From Hexactinellida sp. DTS-2022 (lineage: Eukaryota; Porifera; Hexactinellida): 64,000 bases of DNA. The stretch is taken from assembly GCA_028753945.1 (NCBI GenBank), contig JAPNXP010000001.1, positions 8,422,501-8,486,500 of the forward strand. The letters run 5' to 3'. Below are positions 10,834-21,345 of this stretch, piece by piece. The notes beneath the pieces are model-generated. The model did not search any database. It worked only from the letters and a program-made list of their open reading frames with translations, and was not told the origin of the DNA. The number at the start of each line of letters is the position of its first letter. The stretch's first letter is position 1. A program made the position numbers and the translations under genes.

Positions 10834-12249
10834 ATGCGTGGCCGTCGTATGCTATTTTCAATCACCTTTTGGGTCACATTCGTGCTCCCTAGTCTCTTCT
10901 TTGGCTTAACGACTGTCTATTTCCTTGTGGACTATGCAACCACATACTTTTCAATAGAAGAGCTTTTCATTTCAATTGAATCAATTCATGCGCCAAAGGA
11001 ATACAGATCTAGTATTAATACAACCATGGAATGTGTTCCCATTAAAGCTCAAATAAATCTACTCAATTACCCACACACATACACGTTTTTAAATAAGAAT
11101 CCGGTCAATTTAATTAAAGAGATCTTAACTGAGAAATCGTGGATCTTCATTGACTCTAAATTAAAGAAATCTCAACTTCTGACCTTTCTGAACAGAATCG
11201 ACTTTATATTCACTCATCCGACTGCCTACATATCTCCCAAGACAGCAGGTGTGCTGTCCCAGCTGAGAGATGACGGCACTCAGTACATTAATGCCATCGA
11301 TAGGATGTACAACGTTACTGGGAACAAACTGGTACAGAGGAGAGTTATGGAAGAATTCGCTGTTTCTAACGGTTGCTCTCTCGACAGGCTAGGATTTATG
11401 CCTAGAACATTCCTGTTGGGAGAGTTAGAAGAATGCAAGGCCTTTTTTAGGTTTGCGAGGCGAGTAAACAAAAGTTGGATACTGAAGCCTTATAGCGGAG
11501 AGGGAGGTGTAGGGATCACTATCCACCCCAACACAAGTAGCTTGAAAGATCAGTTCGCATGCAAAACTCCCCAAAGGTATTTGGTTCAGGAGTATATCCG
11601 TCCCCTGCTGTTAGACGGGAGGAAGTTTGATGTGCGTGCGTACTTCCTCATAGCCCGAACAGACCCTTACTTGGTGTTCTACCATCACGGCTACCTTAGA
11701 CTCTCTCTAAAGAAGTTTGTCATGAACTCAGACCCCGCTATCCATCTGGTCAACACTCACGTGCAGAGTCAACAGGAGGGGTACAAACAGATGGCACACA
11801 CCCACATGTGGACTTTCAATGAATTCCAGGAGTACCTCACCGAGCGTAAGTTAGTTGGACACGACTGGGTGGAATCAGTTTTGGAAACTTTTTTGAAGAG
11901 AGTTGCAGTCTACATATTTCACTCTGGTCTGCGTTTCTATGCAAAGAGGAGAGGCAGCTTTCAGCTCGTGGGCCTGGACTGTCTGGTGGATAGCGAATTC
12001 CGCCCCTGGTTCACTGAGGCTAACAACTATCCCCTGTGGATAGAGACCATCCCGGAAGATGTGCATAACACATCAGTTAATTTAGGAAGAGAGATGCTAG
12101 AGCTGGTGTTCATGCTCCATCAGGACCCGCCCGCCTACCTCTCACCAGGGTATTCATACGGGGGCTGGGAGTTAATATACAATCAACAAACTGAAGGCTG
12201 TGACCCGAACCACTCCCAATACCAACCCTGCTTAGATTTACATTCCTAG
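10834..12249 (+). CDS. Tubulin-tyrosine-ligase-like (TTLL) protein with N-terminal membrane anchor
   Basis: Single-exon, 471 residues. Residues about 7-31 are a hydrophobic helix that reads as a signal anchor. The TTL ATP-grasp domain occupies about 160-430: WILKP (215-219), glycine loop GEGGVGI (222-228), LVQEYI (250-255), DGRKFDVRAYFL (261-272), HGYLRLS (285-291), HLVNTHVQ (304-311), and the metal-binding end GLDCLVD...FTEANNYP (380-400) with the E-x-N pair. The family ligates Glu, Gly or Tyr to tubulin or other acceptors using ATP. All core ATP-grasp residues I can recognise are present, so it is probably active. The membrane anchor is unusual for tubulin ligases and would place the domain in the lumen or tethered to a membrane; C. 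elegans ttll-15 is a possible analogue. Substrate cannot be told from sequence. Confidence 0.82.
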   Translation: MRGRRMLFSITFWVTFVLPSLFFGLTTVYFLVDYATTYFSIEELFISIESIHAPKEYRSSINTTMECVPIKAQINLLNYPHTYTFLNKNPVNLIKEILTEKSWIFIDSKLKKSQLLTFLNRIDFIFTHPTAYISPKTAGVLSQLRDDGTQYINAIDRMYNVTGNKLVQRRVMEEFAVSNGCSLDRLGFMPRTFLLGELEECKAFFRFARRVNKSWILKPYSGEGGVGITIHPNTSSLKDQFACKTPQRYLVQEYIRPLLLDGRKFDVRAYFLIARTDPYLVFYHHGYLRLSLKKFVMNSDPAIHLVNTHVQSQQEGYKQMAHTHMWTFNEFQEYLTERKLVGHDWVESVLETFLKRVAVYIFHSGLRFYAKRRGSFQLVGLDCLVDSEFRPWFTEANNYPLWIETIPEDVHNTSVNLGREMLELVFMLHQDPPAYLSPGYSYGGWELIYNQQTEGCDPNHSQYQPCLDLHS

Positions 12250-13178
12250 CAGTGCATCACTTATCACTTTTATCAGTTATTTAGTTTAGTTTTCATATCT
12301 TTTAACATCTGTTCATACAATTTCAATTTTTATTATCATGAAAATGCTGTTTTATCAGGAAAAAATATTTCAATTATTTGACTAATCGACCATTGAATCT
12401 GCATTATCTGTTTTCTTATACCTACCTGGTATATTTGAGGGAAAATATAATTATGTGGTTGACAATGACTATGTTGTGATATTATTTATATTATTCAAAC
12501 AATTAATGTACTATGGTAGGATGATAATAAATTATCTTAAAGAATCTTGGGTTAAATTTCTATTGGCTACGTGATGCCAGCTGTGAGGCTTTATCGAAAT
12601 TATTTACACTGAGCTGTGATTCCTACTAATCAAATCCAGTCGAATCCATTCGTGCCAATTGTTAGAATTGCTACTGATTCACAAAATGATTAACTTTGCC
12701 AACACCTGTAGCAAATCGCCCAATTGTGTTTTAGAATTTCCGAGCTATCAGTAGAATGAAATAATTCCGCTAAGAATGAGTGAATGAATTATATTTCCAA
12801 AGAACTGTACGTAACTTGGCGCCCATAATGGTTATTGTCTCAATCTACTTGAATCCTAATAGTGTCTGTCTGTGAAATCTTTGGTTTGAAGACATTTGTT
12901 TGCATTTTGACAGGAGTTATTAGTGGTAGCCTGCAACTGAAGATATTTTTCCTAATTTTCCTAATTAAGAACTGGAATTTTCTTTGCACTCCTATCCACA
13001 CAAAAGTAACATTTTCATTGCAACTGTAACACGCAGTGTTTAATTTACATACCACTTAGCTGTGTAGGGTCATCGTTTGCCAATTCACAATTTACATTGA
13101 CATAGTATTTGTACTTAGTATGTGTCTGGTCTGGCATCATTATTGGAACATATTTTTATTAACTATTAGCATTGATTC
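12250..13178. other. Intergenic, nothing recognised
   Basis: About 930 bp of AT-rich sequence between two co-oriented genes. It starts with the 3' UTR of the TTLL gene; an AATAAA lies at about 12526. No repeat family or gene recognised. Confidence 0.4.
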
Positions 13179-14810
13179 GTGATCCATCAGGACGAAACGA
13201 CCACTAGCCTTATGTCACGAAGCGATAATCTTTTCGACGAATACAATATAATAGACGATAACCCTGACCTCCACCCGGATGATAACTTTTTCTTGAAGAG
13301 TCCTCCCGCCGTAAAGTTTGATAATGAGGATGAATTTATGGATGAGTGCGGGAATGAGGAGTTTGAGAGCGAGGCCGCTTCTTTCCCCACAGAAATAAAC
13401 CGGGATGACATCATCGAGAACATAGTGCGCTTCTACTCGCTTTCTTATGGCATACAGGAGGAGGAACTGGTTTCCACGTTTCAGAACGACATTCCCGAGC
13501 TGAGTCCGGATGACGCTATCATTGTAAAGTTTACGGATGGAAAGCGAACTGGTACAGCTTTTCTCAATTTGGGCAGCAAAGAGGAAGTCCAGGCCGTCCT
13601 CAGGCATAACGGACAGAAGATTAGAGGTAGGTTGCTGATGATCATGCCGTCAACTGAGCGGGAGATCCAGGAGTGCCAGGCACAGGCCCAGAAGAACGAA
13701 CCGATTCGTCTCAACCCGGTCAAGACAGGCCATGGAAAGGTGCTCACTAAGCTGAGAACTCCGTGTGTTCATCTCAAGGGCGTATGCCTCACCTCAAATC
13801 ATAACGCGGTACGTCGCTTCTTCGAGCCACTCCGCATTCCCTCCCAGAGCGTGTTCCTGATCCCGCGACAGGCCGGCGCATCTTCCCTGGAGGCCTACGT
13901 GCAGTTCCGAGACACTGACGACTGCGAGACTGCTCTGTCCAAGCACAAGGCCGTAATGGACGGGTCCGAGGTGGAAGTGTACCCTGTGAACAAGAACAAG
14001 ATGCTGGAGTCAATCGAGATGTACGGAGTGCTGGACAAGGGTCCCATTCAGCCCAGAGGGGACCACGTAGACTCGGATATAATAGACGCGCGCCTGAAAG
14101 CTAGACAGGATATCATGAAGGATAGGGGGCAGGGGCGCTCTCGCTCCCCTCAGTACCGGTCTGGTGAGTACCAGCGGTCCGGCTTTCTGTCGAGGGACAG
14201 GGACCCTGACGCCCTGACCAGGCTCCATGAGATCGAACTGCTGAGAGACAGGGATAGGCTCCGCGAACGCGAGAAAGATCGGTATTATGAGAAAGATCGT
14301 AGATACGACAGTGGTAGAAAGGATTTCTCCTCCATGGGGTATAACGGTAAGAGAGAACGCATTAGTGACTCACTGCGGAATCCGCGATATGAGTCGCGCG
14401 ATGAGGACAGAGAGTTTGACTCAAGACGGAGTTACCTGTCCAGAGAAGACGACTATAAGATCTCGCCTCCCAGTAAGAGGGCCAGTCGCCGGTCGCCGTA
14501 TTCTGAGCGGTTACCTGGGTCTGCCGGGAGATCTCGAGACCTCGGAGGCTTCAACCAAGAGCTCAGCAGAAATCCAATTGTCAAATTGACTGACATTCCT
14601 ACCGACATACTCATTTATGACATCATTGACTTTTTCCACGGATTTGACCTAAAAATTGATTCGATTCGTATCCAATGCAACGATTATGGATTGCCAAATG
14701 GAAAGGCTTATATCCGGTTCCCTTCTTTCTCACAGGCAATGTTAGCCATTGACCAGTGTAAGGACAGAGCACTGGGCAGTTCCCGTAGCGTAGATCTGTC
14801 TCTCATATGA
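13179..14810 (+). CDS. RNA-binding protein with three RRMs, RBM12-like
   Basis: Single-exon, 543 residues. An acidic N terminus (1-75) is followed by an RRM at about 78-158 (RNP1-like RTGTAFLNL), a second at about 195-270 (LEAYVQF), an Arg/Asp/Ser-rich disordered segment at about 315-455 (RSRSP, RDRDRLREREKDR), and a third RRM at about 466-543 (RNP1 GKAYIRF). The first two are quasi-RRM-like with weak aromatic positions. The last resembles the C-terminal RRM of RBM12 (LTDIP...IIDFFHGF), and RBM12-type genes are also typically intronless in coding sequence. A nuclear role in splicing or mRNA metabolism follows from the RS/RD-rich linker but is inference. A second Met at residue 12 could also start the protein. 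Alternative: hnRNP H/F- or ESRP-type qRRM protein. Confidence 0.7.
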   Translation: MIHQDETTTSLMSRSDNLFDEYNIIDDNPDLHPDDNFFLKSPPAVKFDNEDEFMDECGNEEFESEAASFPTEINRDDIIENIVRFYSLSYGIQEEELVSTFQNDIPELSPDDAIIVKFTDGKRTGTAFLNLGSKEEVQAVLRHNGQKIRGRLLMIMPSTEREIQECQAQAQKNEPIRLNPVKTGHGKVLTKLRTPCVHLKGVCLTSNHNAVRRFFEPLRIPSQSVFLIPRQAGASSLEAYVQFRDTDDCETALSKHKAVMDGSEVEVYPVNKNKMLESIEMYGVLDKGPIQPRGDHVDSDIIDARLKARQDIMKDRGQGRSRSPQYRSGEYQRSGFLSRDRDPDALTRLHEIELLRDRDRLREREKDRYYEKDRRYDSGRKDFSSMGYNGKRERISDSLRNPRYESRDEDREFDSRRSYLSREDDYKISPPSKRASRRSPYSERLPGSAGRSRDLGGFNQELSRNPIVKLTDIPTDILIYDIIDFFHGFDLKIDSIRIQCNDYGLPNGKAYIRFPSFSQAMLAIDQCKDRALGSSRSVDLSLI

Positions 14811-15440
14811 CACTACACATAATTATGACTAACTAACTAATTGCTCTAATTTCAATTGACTAGTCGAACCTTACTTTAGAGATTTATTCCAGTCAAAACA
14901 GGTTCTCTTTCTTTGCTATGTTTGTACGTACTTTGTGTTAGCTTTTGTGTATTCTCTCTATTCTAAGTAATATAGTACCTACTGAGCATAGCAGGAATAT
15001 TCGTGTTACTCCTTAGAAGTACAGTGGGAGACATGGGATTCATTTCTTCATTTTGGCTTCGCTATACCTATTGCCAGTTCCCTTTGAAATCCATGGGGAA
15101 AGTTTGAAAGCGGAGCTTCCATTGTATTCCATTGCGATTTGCATATTTTGACTTCTTGGTTAATTTTCCAGCCAATATTCCAATAGCGTTGAGTAAACAA
15201 TACGTAGTTCGAAATGTACGTCGTCAGAATCTGCCCTTCTGTGAGAAAGCTTATCAGCAGAGAATCAGAGGTATAACCATAGGTTTCCACATCATTGCTC
15301 CAGTGCAGGCTATGTTATTATTGATCCGGATTATGGTTTGAACTTTAATTCTATTAGGTTAGATCATTCATAAGAATTGGATCTGTGAATCCGTGAACAA
15401 CTCTAATTTGATTCACCTTCATCTGTGTGTACTCCTGAGT
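14811..15440. other. Intergenic, nothing recognised
   Basis: About 630 bp between the RBM12-like stop and the DDX10 start. No gene or repeat seen; it should hold the DDX10 promoter. Confidence 0.4.
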
Positions 15441-17836
15441 ATGTATTCTAAGAAACAGAGAGGTGGCTTCTCCAAGCTGAAGCGGCCCTTCCAGAAGGGA
15501 TCCCATGCCCGCCGGGCCCGCTGGGCGACGGAGCGGGCGGCTATTGACAAGGTGCAGCTGTCTATCCGGGAGCTCAGGCCGCAGAGCGTCACTGCCTTCA
15601 GACAGATCCCCCTCTCCCCCCACACGCAGGAGGGACTAGCCTCCGCGGGGTTCTCAGCTCCGACGGACGTACAGAGAGAATCGCTGCCGCTAGCTCTCAG
15701 CGGCGGGGACATACTCGGCACCGCAAAAACTGGTAACTTGATAGCTATCCGTCTGATTAAATGAGTTAATAACACTGTTTTCATCAGGCTCTGGCAAAAC
15801 CCTAGCATTCGTTATCCCCCTACTGGAGTGTCTGTGGAGAGAGCAGTGGGTGTCTCTGGACGGAGTGGGGGCTATCGTCATTTCCCCCACGAGAGAACTG
15901 GCTTTCCAGACATTTGAGGTTACATATACATTGTGTTGCATGAACTGCTATTCACTGGATCTACGTCATAGGTTCTTAGGAAGGTCGGTGCCAAACACGA
16001 TCTATCCGCTGGGCTTATTATTGGCGGGAAGAATATATCTGAGGAACAAGACAGAATAAGCTCCACTAACATTATCATCTGCACCCCGGGTAGGCTCCTG
16101 CAGCACATGGACGAGACTCCTGCGTTTGATTGCAGCAACCTAAAGGTTAGAAAGTCGTTGATTAACTCAAGGTTAATGACACGATAGCTGATTGATTCAT
16201 GTATGTAGATACTTGTGTTGGATGAAGCGGACAGAATTCTAGACCTAGGATTCAAAGCCACGCTCGACTCCATACTTGAGAATATTCCTGCCACGAGACA
16301 AACACTCTTATTTTCAGCGACTTTTAATAAGTCAGTGCATAATCTGGCCCGTCTCAGTCTAAACAATCCGCACTATGTATCAGTACACGATTCGGACCTG
16401 CAAGCCACCCCTTCTAACCTAACCCAGAGCTACGTCCTGTGTCCCCTACAGCACAAACTGGATCTTCTCTTCTCCTTCATCAAGGCTCACCTCAAGAGTA
16501 AAGTGCTTGTCTTCATCTCTACTTGCAAGCAGGTGACTTTAGCACTATTTGACTGCATTAGAGATATTATTGGCATGATAATCTAGCTGCTTGATAGGTA
16601 CGATTCGTGTATGAAACCTTTCGGCGCATGCGACCAGGGATACCGCTGTTAGCTCTGTTCGGACGTATGAACCAGACCCGCCGGATGTGTGTCTACCAGA
16701 GCTTCTTCCAGCGAGACAGCGCTGTTCTCTTCGCAACCGATATCGCCGCGCGGGGTCTGGACTTCCCTAGGGTTAACTGGGTCCTGCAGCTAGACTGTCC
16801 CCCTAACTCAGACGAGTACATTCACAGAGTGGGACGCACTGCTCGCTACCATTCAGGTGGACAGGCACTGCTGGTGCTCTTGCCCTCCGAGAGTAAATTC
16901 ATAAAACTGCTTGAGAAGAATCGCCTGTCTCTGAACCAGATCACTCCGAACCGAGCTCACCTGTTCTCCATCTCGGAGCGGCTCTCCTACTTCTGCGCCG
17001 AGGACAGCATGATCAAGTACTGGGCGCAGCGGGCCTACATAAACTATATTAAGTCAATAGCGAAGGAAAGCAATAAACAGGTGTTCGACATAACACAGAT
17101 TCCTCTAGAGAAGTTCTCACTTTCAATTGGACTCCCAATTCCCCCCAAGGTTAGATACTTGAACAAAGTGATAAGTGGAAAACAGTCAAGTGTTTCCGAA
17201 GTGAGAGAATCTGAACCAGAAGATACTGAAAACGCTGGTTCGGACACAGACACAGTTCCCAGAGATTTGTTGAAATTGAAAAGAAGACAGTCAGAAGTGT
17301 TTGATGACAATGAAGAAACAGACCTAGCGTTACCGCCTAAAAGAAAGAAAGTTATTTCTAAGATATCAAGTAGCAAGAAACTTTTGAAGAAAAATATCAC
17401 GCTCAACTCCAAACTCGTGTTCGATGAAGAAGGCAATATATTAGAGGCTACCAGGTTTGGCAAGAAGGTAGATACGAGCGAGCTAGTGAGTAATAATAAT
17501 AAAGTAAAAAGTAGATTGAAACAAGGGCTGGATCTGCTGGAGGCTCAGCAGAGTCTGGAGAAACAGCTGGAGGGAGACCGAGAAAGGGAGCATGCTAGAG
17601 TTAATACGAAGCATCGGAAAGTGAAGCAGAAACTTAAGAATATGAAAACCAAAGAGTTATCGCAAGAAAATGAAACAAGACTGGAGGAGAGCTACGTTTC
17701 TGAATCTGATTTTGATTCTTACATACAGGAGTCTGCACCTGCAAGCGAAGTAGATTCTGAAAGTGCATTGACGGATAACTTCAATGATTTGAAAGATACA
17801 GAGGAAACAGTATTAGCAATGATTGGACATTCCTAG
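15441..17836 (+). CDS. DDX10: DDX10/Dbp4 DEAD-box RNA helicase, five exons
   Basis: Exons 15441-15732, 15788-15918, 15972-16145, 16209-16532 and 16598-17836 join in frame with GT-AG introns of 53-65 bp to give 719 residues. All helicase motifs are present: Q-motif region (52-82), AKTGSGKT (95-102, split by intron 1), [28 protein letters not shown] (204-207), SAT (235-237), ARGLDF, and HRVGRTAR (383-390). 'LLQHMDET', 'LARLSL' and 'GRTARY' are characteristic of DDX10. The C terminus (about 470-719) is Lys/Glu/Ser-rich, as in the family. DDX10/Dbp4 is a nucleolar ATPase needed for small-subunit pre-rRNA processing and snoRNA (U14) release. The start at 15441 is chosen because the basic N terminus MYSKKQRGG follows; an upstream in-frame Met adds a hydrophobic run unlike the family. 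Human DDX10 is longer (875), mostly in the acidic tail. Confidence 0.92.
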
Positions 17837-18011
17837 GTTTGGGATAATATGTATCCTTTAACTATAATTATATTTCTTATGTCCGATCAACCAATAAGGC
17901 AAGGCACTGTCACGAAAATTTTGGTCCCCTTTGAAAATTGGTCCGGGGGGACCAAACTTTCATGTAAATTCTGTGGAAAATTGGTCCCTCTGAGGTTTGT
18001 GTTTATTTAGT

Positions 18012-18503
18012 TACCGTATTTACTAGAATAGTAGCCTAGGCGATTTTTCGCCATATTGGGACCAAAAATTTAGGAATAAGCCTGTACTGGAAATTTTTTC
18101 CATATACGTATTTAAAAGTACCTGGCGCATGCGCTACTCGTGTGACGCAACATCCGTATATGAGGTGTGTATTAATTAAATAGGCTATCGTTTAAAATAA
18201 TAAATATTGAGTACTGGGCACTATCTGAAATACTGAACACCGTATTTATTCGAATAGTATCTTAGGCGATTATTGTTTTTTAGGCCATTTTCTGACCAAT
18301 AATTTTTGTGAGTTTTCGAGAATATCACATGTTGATAGAATTTTTTTAGTATAGTCGGTTGATAATCGTATTTTGCGACTAATATTAGATAAAGAGATTT
18401 TCCCAGGGTATCCGTGGTAAATTTCTATTTGCTAATTTGGGGGGGCTATTATTGGAGGTAGGCGATTATTCGAATAGGGGCTACTATTAGAGTATATACG
18501 GTA
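18012..18503. mobile_element. TACCGTAT-family MITE
   Basis: Begins TACCGTATTTACTAGAATAG and ends CTATTAGAGTATATACGGTA. An internal second start (CACCGTATTTATTCGAATAG at about 18239) suggests a tandem or nested copy. Its right half is repeated at about 35855-36035 inside another element. Confidence 0.6.
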
Positions 18504-18517
18504 ATTAACTAAACACT

Positions 18518-18828
18518 TACAGTCAACTCCCGTTATAACCAAGTCGATATAACGAAGTACCTGCTTATAACGAAGTAATTCAATGGTCCGAAAATCCTTC
18601 TATCTTATTACATTAATAAAACTTCTGTTACAACGAAATGGATATAACTAACGAAGTCATTTAAATCCCATATAGCCTCTGAGTCTAAGCTATTGATTTT
18701 ACTCCGGGTATAACGAATTCTGCTTATAACGAACTCCGGTTAGAACGAAATCAGTTTATAACAAACTCCGCTTATAACGAAATGAAACTATGGTTCCGAG
18801 CACTTCGTTATAACGGGAGTTGACTGTA
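18518..18828. mobile_element. Pogo/Tc1-like MITE
   Basis: TA-CAGTCAACTCCCGTTATAA at the left and TTATAACGGGAGTTGACTG-TA at the right are perfect inverted repeats with TA on each side. The interior is an array of 'TATAACGAA' words. The same head occurs at 30837. Confidence 0.8.
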
Positions 18829-19456
18829 TTCATTGGAAACTGTCACATTTCATAGGAATATTGCCTATAAGTATTAAATGGAGTAGTAGCGCATGCGCCT
18901 GGTACTAGTAGCACATGCGCCAGGTACTTTTAAATAGCTCAAAATTTTAGACTAAGTCTATTTTTCCATGCAATATTGGTCCCCCGGACCAATTTTTCCA
19001 GTGACAGCACCAACCAATGTAATTTAAATTTAGATTGGATAATGTATAACATAGCAACAAAACAATTAGCAGAAATTCCATACATTTGTCCGGTTGGGAC
19101 TGCGCAGCGCAGTCATCTCTAGCTCTATTGTATTAGTTATTTGCAACCTGCTCATTCCCCGCTACGGACGTTTTGCCCTCACTTAAACTTCAAACATATT
19201 ATATATGGTTACGGAATAATATTTTAATGAATGTGATTACAGTAAATCATCTATTTGTCACAATCTATGAAGTACGTATACACGTATACACGTATACTAC
19301 TATAATAATTATAGGTTTTAGTATTCTACCCCACCACGTTATCCCTAATGAATAGGATTATACATTTGATACTAGTTTGTAATTTGTAATATAAAATTAT
19401 TTAACAGAATGATATCTAAAAGAACTAAAGAAGGTTGAAATTTAGTAAAATTGAGA

Positions 19457-19654
19457 TCATTTAGATTTCCTGTCGATCTCTTCATCTAGAAAGTCTTCCT
19501 GTCTAACAGACAGAATGCTGTAAGCATAGATGGCAGCTATTATGCTAAATATTCCCAATCCCACTATTCTATTGCGTCTAATGTAGGGCCTGATTCTGTG
19601 GTACTGTATCATCTCCAGCCTTTTGCGATATTCTATCTTGGCTCTTTTGTCCAT
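19457..19654 (-). CDS. COA3: Cytochrome c oxidase assembly factor 3 (COA3/CCDC56)
   Basis: A 65-residue single-exon frame. The basic N terminus is followed by IRRNRIVGLGIFSIIAAIYA (26-45), one membrane helix, then YSILSVRQEDFLDEEIDR. Human COA3 reads '[38 protein letters not shown]' over the same span, so the GLGI helix, the IY-Y and Q-FLDE motifs are all conserved. COA3 is a mitochondrial inner-membrane protein that stabilises newly made COX1 and couples its translation to complex IV assembly. The protein is shorter than human COA3 (106) at both ends, as in several invertebrates and fungi. Small size makes it easy to miss, but the motif match is specific. Confidence 0.88.
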   Translation of the reverse strand: MDKRAKIEYRKRLEMIQYHRIRPYIRRNRIVGLGIFSIIAAIYAYSILSVRQEDFLDEEIDRKSK

Positions 19655-20412
19655 TTCACGAATATAACTATCCTATAGATTTATTTCTAGTTTGGAAGTT
19701 ATTACTTCAGTGATTCCATACTCTATTTTATGGTATGTTTATAATTAGGATTATAAATATCTGAGTAGTTTTAGTATTTTCGAAAAAACTGTTCATCAGG
19801 ACACTAAGTAATATTTTGTATCTTTAGAAATGTGTCTATGTCAAATAATTTGTTTAGTCGAATTTTAAAACATATGAAGCCATATGCATTGTTATTTCTC
19901 AAATCATCATGTTTATTGCATTGATTCTCATCAAAAATATTAATTACGTACATATACGTATCATAACAATATTATACTATATGTTGCTCTATTCGCAAGT
20001 TATTTTCAGTCCGCAAGAGAGTATATAATGTTAATTTTGTTCATCGAGTATAAAGTTTTGCCTATTTATTAATTAGAAATCAAATCTCGTACAAAATCCG
20101 ACTGCTACTACGTGAACACCATGTATACAATGCAAACAGTCAAGTTCTTTTATTATGAACATTCAAGGGACCAAAAATCGTGTTCATAATAGAGAGACTT
20201 CATTATAAGCGAACTCAACTTAATACAAACCCTATGTAAATTATTAAATTGGGACCGTAGGGTTTGTTCATAATAAGAAATCTTCATATTAAGCAGACGA
20301 AATCTTGTTCACAATAAGCAGACCTTGACTGTACTAGGAATTAATTACTCGAGTCTAGAGCAATAGGCTTGTTGATTTATAATTATCACTACTTATGCAT
20401 GATGTTATATAA
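19655..20412. other. Intergenic with one MITE
   Basis: AT-rich. Contains an inverted-repeat element at about 20135-20333 (ACAGTCAAGTTCTTTTATTA at the left, CAATAAGCAGACCTTGACTGT at the right is its diverged complement). It is related in design to the other CAGTCAA-headed pogo-like elements. Nothing else seen. Confidence 0.5.
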
Positions 20413-21329
20413 TATACGAGCCCTTCGGTCTCGGTCGCTTTGCGACAGATCGGTGCTACGCACCTCAAGTTAACGGCCGCTATGCGGCCTTAATCTTCAC
20501 CCTTTCTGCCATGGAAAATGGTAGAAAGGGACGTTATATAGATCCTTATATGATTTCCATTTTTTTTAACTTGCTTTTCATATTCTAAATTTATAAACGC
20601 GAAATTCGTGATCAGCATACTTGTTTACCTATAATACCCGGTGAAAGCTAACTTCTAGGTTGATTTTTAATTTCATCAATTTGTTTTCCTATTTTTGTAA
20701 ACAACAACAACAAATATTCATATTATAAATTTATATAAACGCGAAATTCGTGATCAGCATACTTGTTTACCTATAATACCCGGTGAAAGCAAACTTCTAT
20801 ATTGATTTTGAATTCATTAATTTGTTTACCTATTTTGTGTAAACAACAACAATAAATATTCATATTAGAAAATTGTAAACGCGAAAATCGTGTTCATCAT
20901 ACTTGTTTACCTATAATACCATTGAAAGCTAACTTCTAGGTTTATTTTGAATTTCATTAATTTGTTTACCTATTTTGTGTAAACAACAACAACAAATATT
21001 CATATTATAAATTTGTAAATGCGGAATTCGTGTTCAGCATACTTGTTAACCTATAATACCCGTTGGAAGCAAACTTCTAGGTTGATTTTGAATTTCATTA
21101 ATTTGTTTACCTATTTTGTGTAAACAACAACAACAAATATTCATATTATAAATTTATAAATGCGAAATTCGTGTTCAGCATACTTGTTTACATATTATAA
21201 CATTTGAAAGTTAGTGAATATCTCATATATTAATGCGGTTTCTATCCCCCCGTCACTTTAATACAATCCGGACAAACAAACACACACACACACAAACAAA
21301 CACACAACAATCGAGATTTAATAATATAG
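20413..21329. mobile_element. Hairpin-headed repeat element, copy 1
   Basis: Begins TATACGAGCCCTTCGGTCTC followed by short GC hairpins (GGTCGCTTTGCGAC, GGCCGCTATGCGGCC) and a GAAAGGGT-type arm pair. The body is five tandem units of about 141 bp (repeat points near 20616, 20758, 20898, 21038, 21179), each with GTAAACAACAACAACAAATA. It ends in an A/C-rich run (CAAACACACACACA) and ACAACAATCGAGATTTAATA...ATATAG. A second copy with the same head and tail is at 42019-43267, and a reversed body/tail fragment is at about 61480-61870. It ends 16 bp before the VPS9D1 start codon, so it forms the promoter or 5' UTR of that gene. Class unknown. Confidence 0.6.
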
Positions 21330-21345
21330 ATATATATCACTTAGC

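Larger units (their letters stand above)
17903..19011. mobile_element. Outer inverted-repeat element with two nested insertions
   Basis: Left end GCACTGTCACGAAAATTTTG and right end CAATTTTTCCAGTGACAGC are inverted repeats, followed inward on both sides by 'GGTCC...GGACC' words. Flanks CCAATAAG and CCAATGTA are similar over 8 bp, which hints at a hAT insertion. Elements at 18012-18503 and 18518-18828 lie inside it, so it is the oldest of the three. The words CTGGCGCATGCGC and GCGCATGCGCC occur near its two ends. Confidence 0.55.
17837..19456. other. Intergenic, filled by nested MITEs
   Basis: The gap between the DDX10 and COA3 3' ends (the genes converge) is mostly one 1.1-kb inverted-repeat element holding two smaller ones, listed separately. 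A (GTATAC)-rich stretch follows at 19275-19300. Confidence 0.5.

Noticed and set aside
13179..14810. Long frames on the opposite strand within the RBM12-like gene.
   Set aside because: They have no domain signal and exist because the coding strand is GC-richer and lacks stop complements.
20413..21329. CRISPR-like array: five repeats of about 141 bp.
   Set aside because: Whole units repeat without a short repeat/unique spacer pattern, and the host is eukaryotic.
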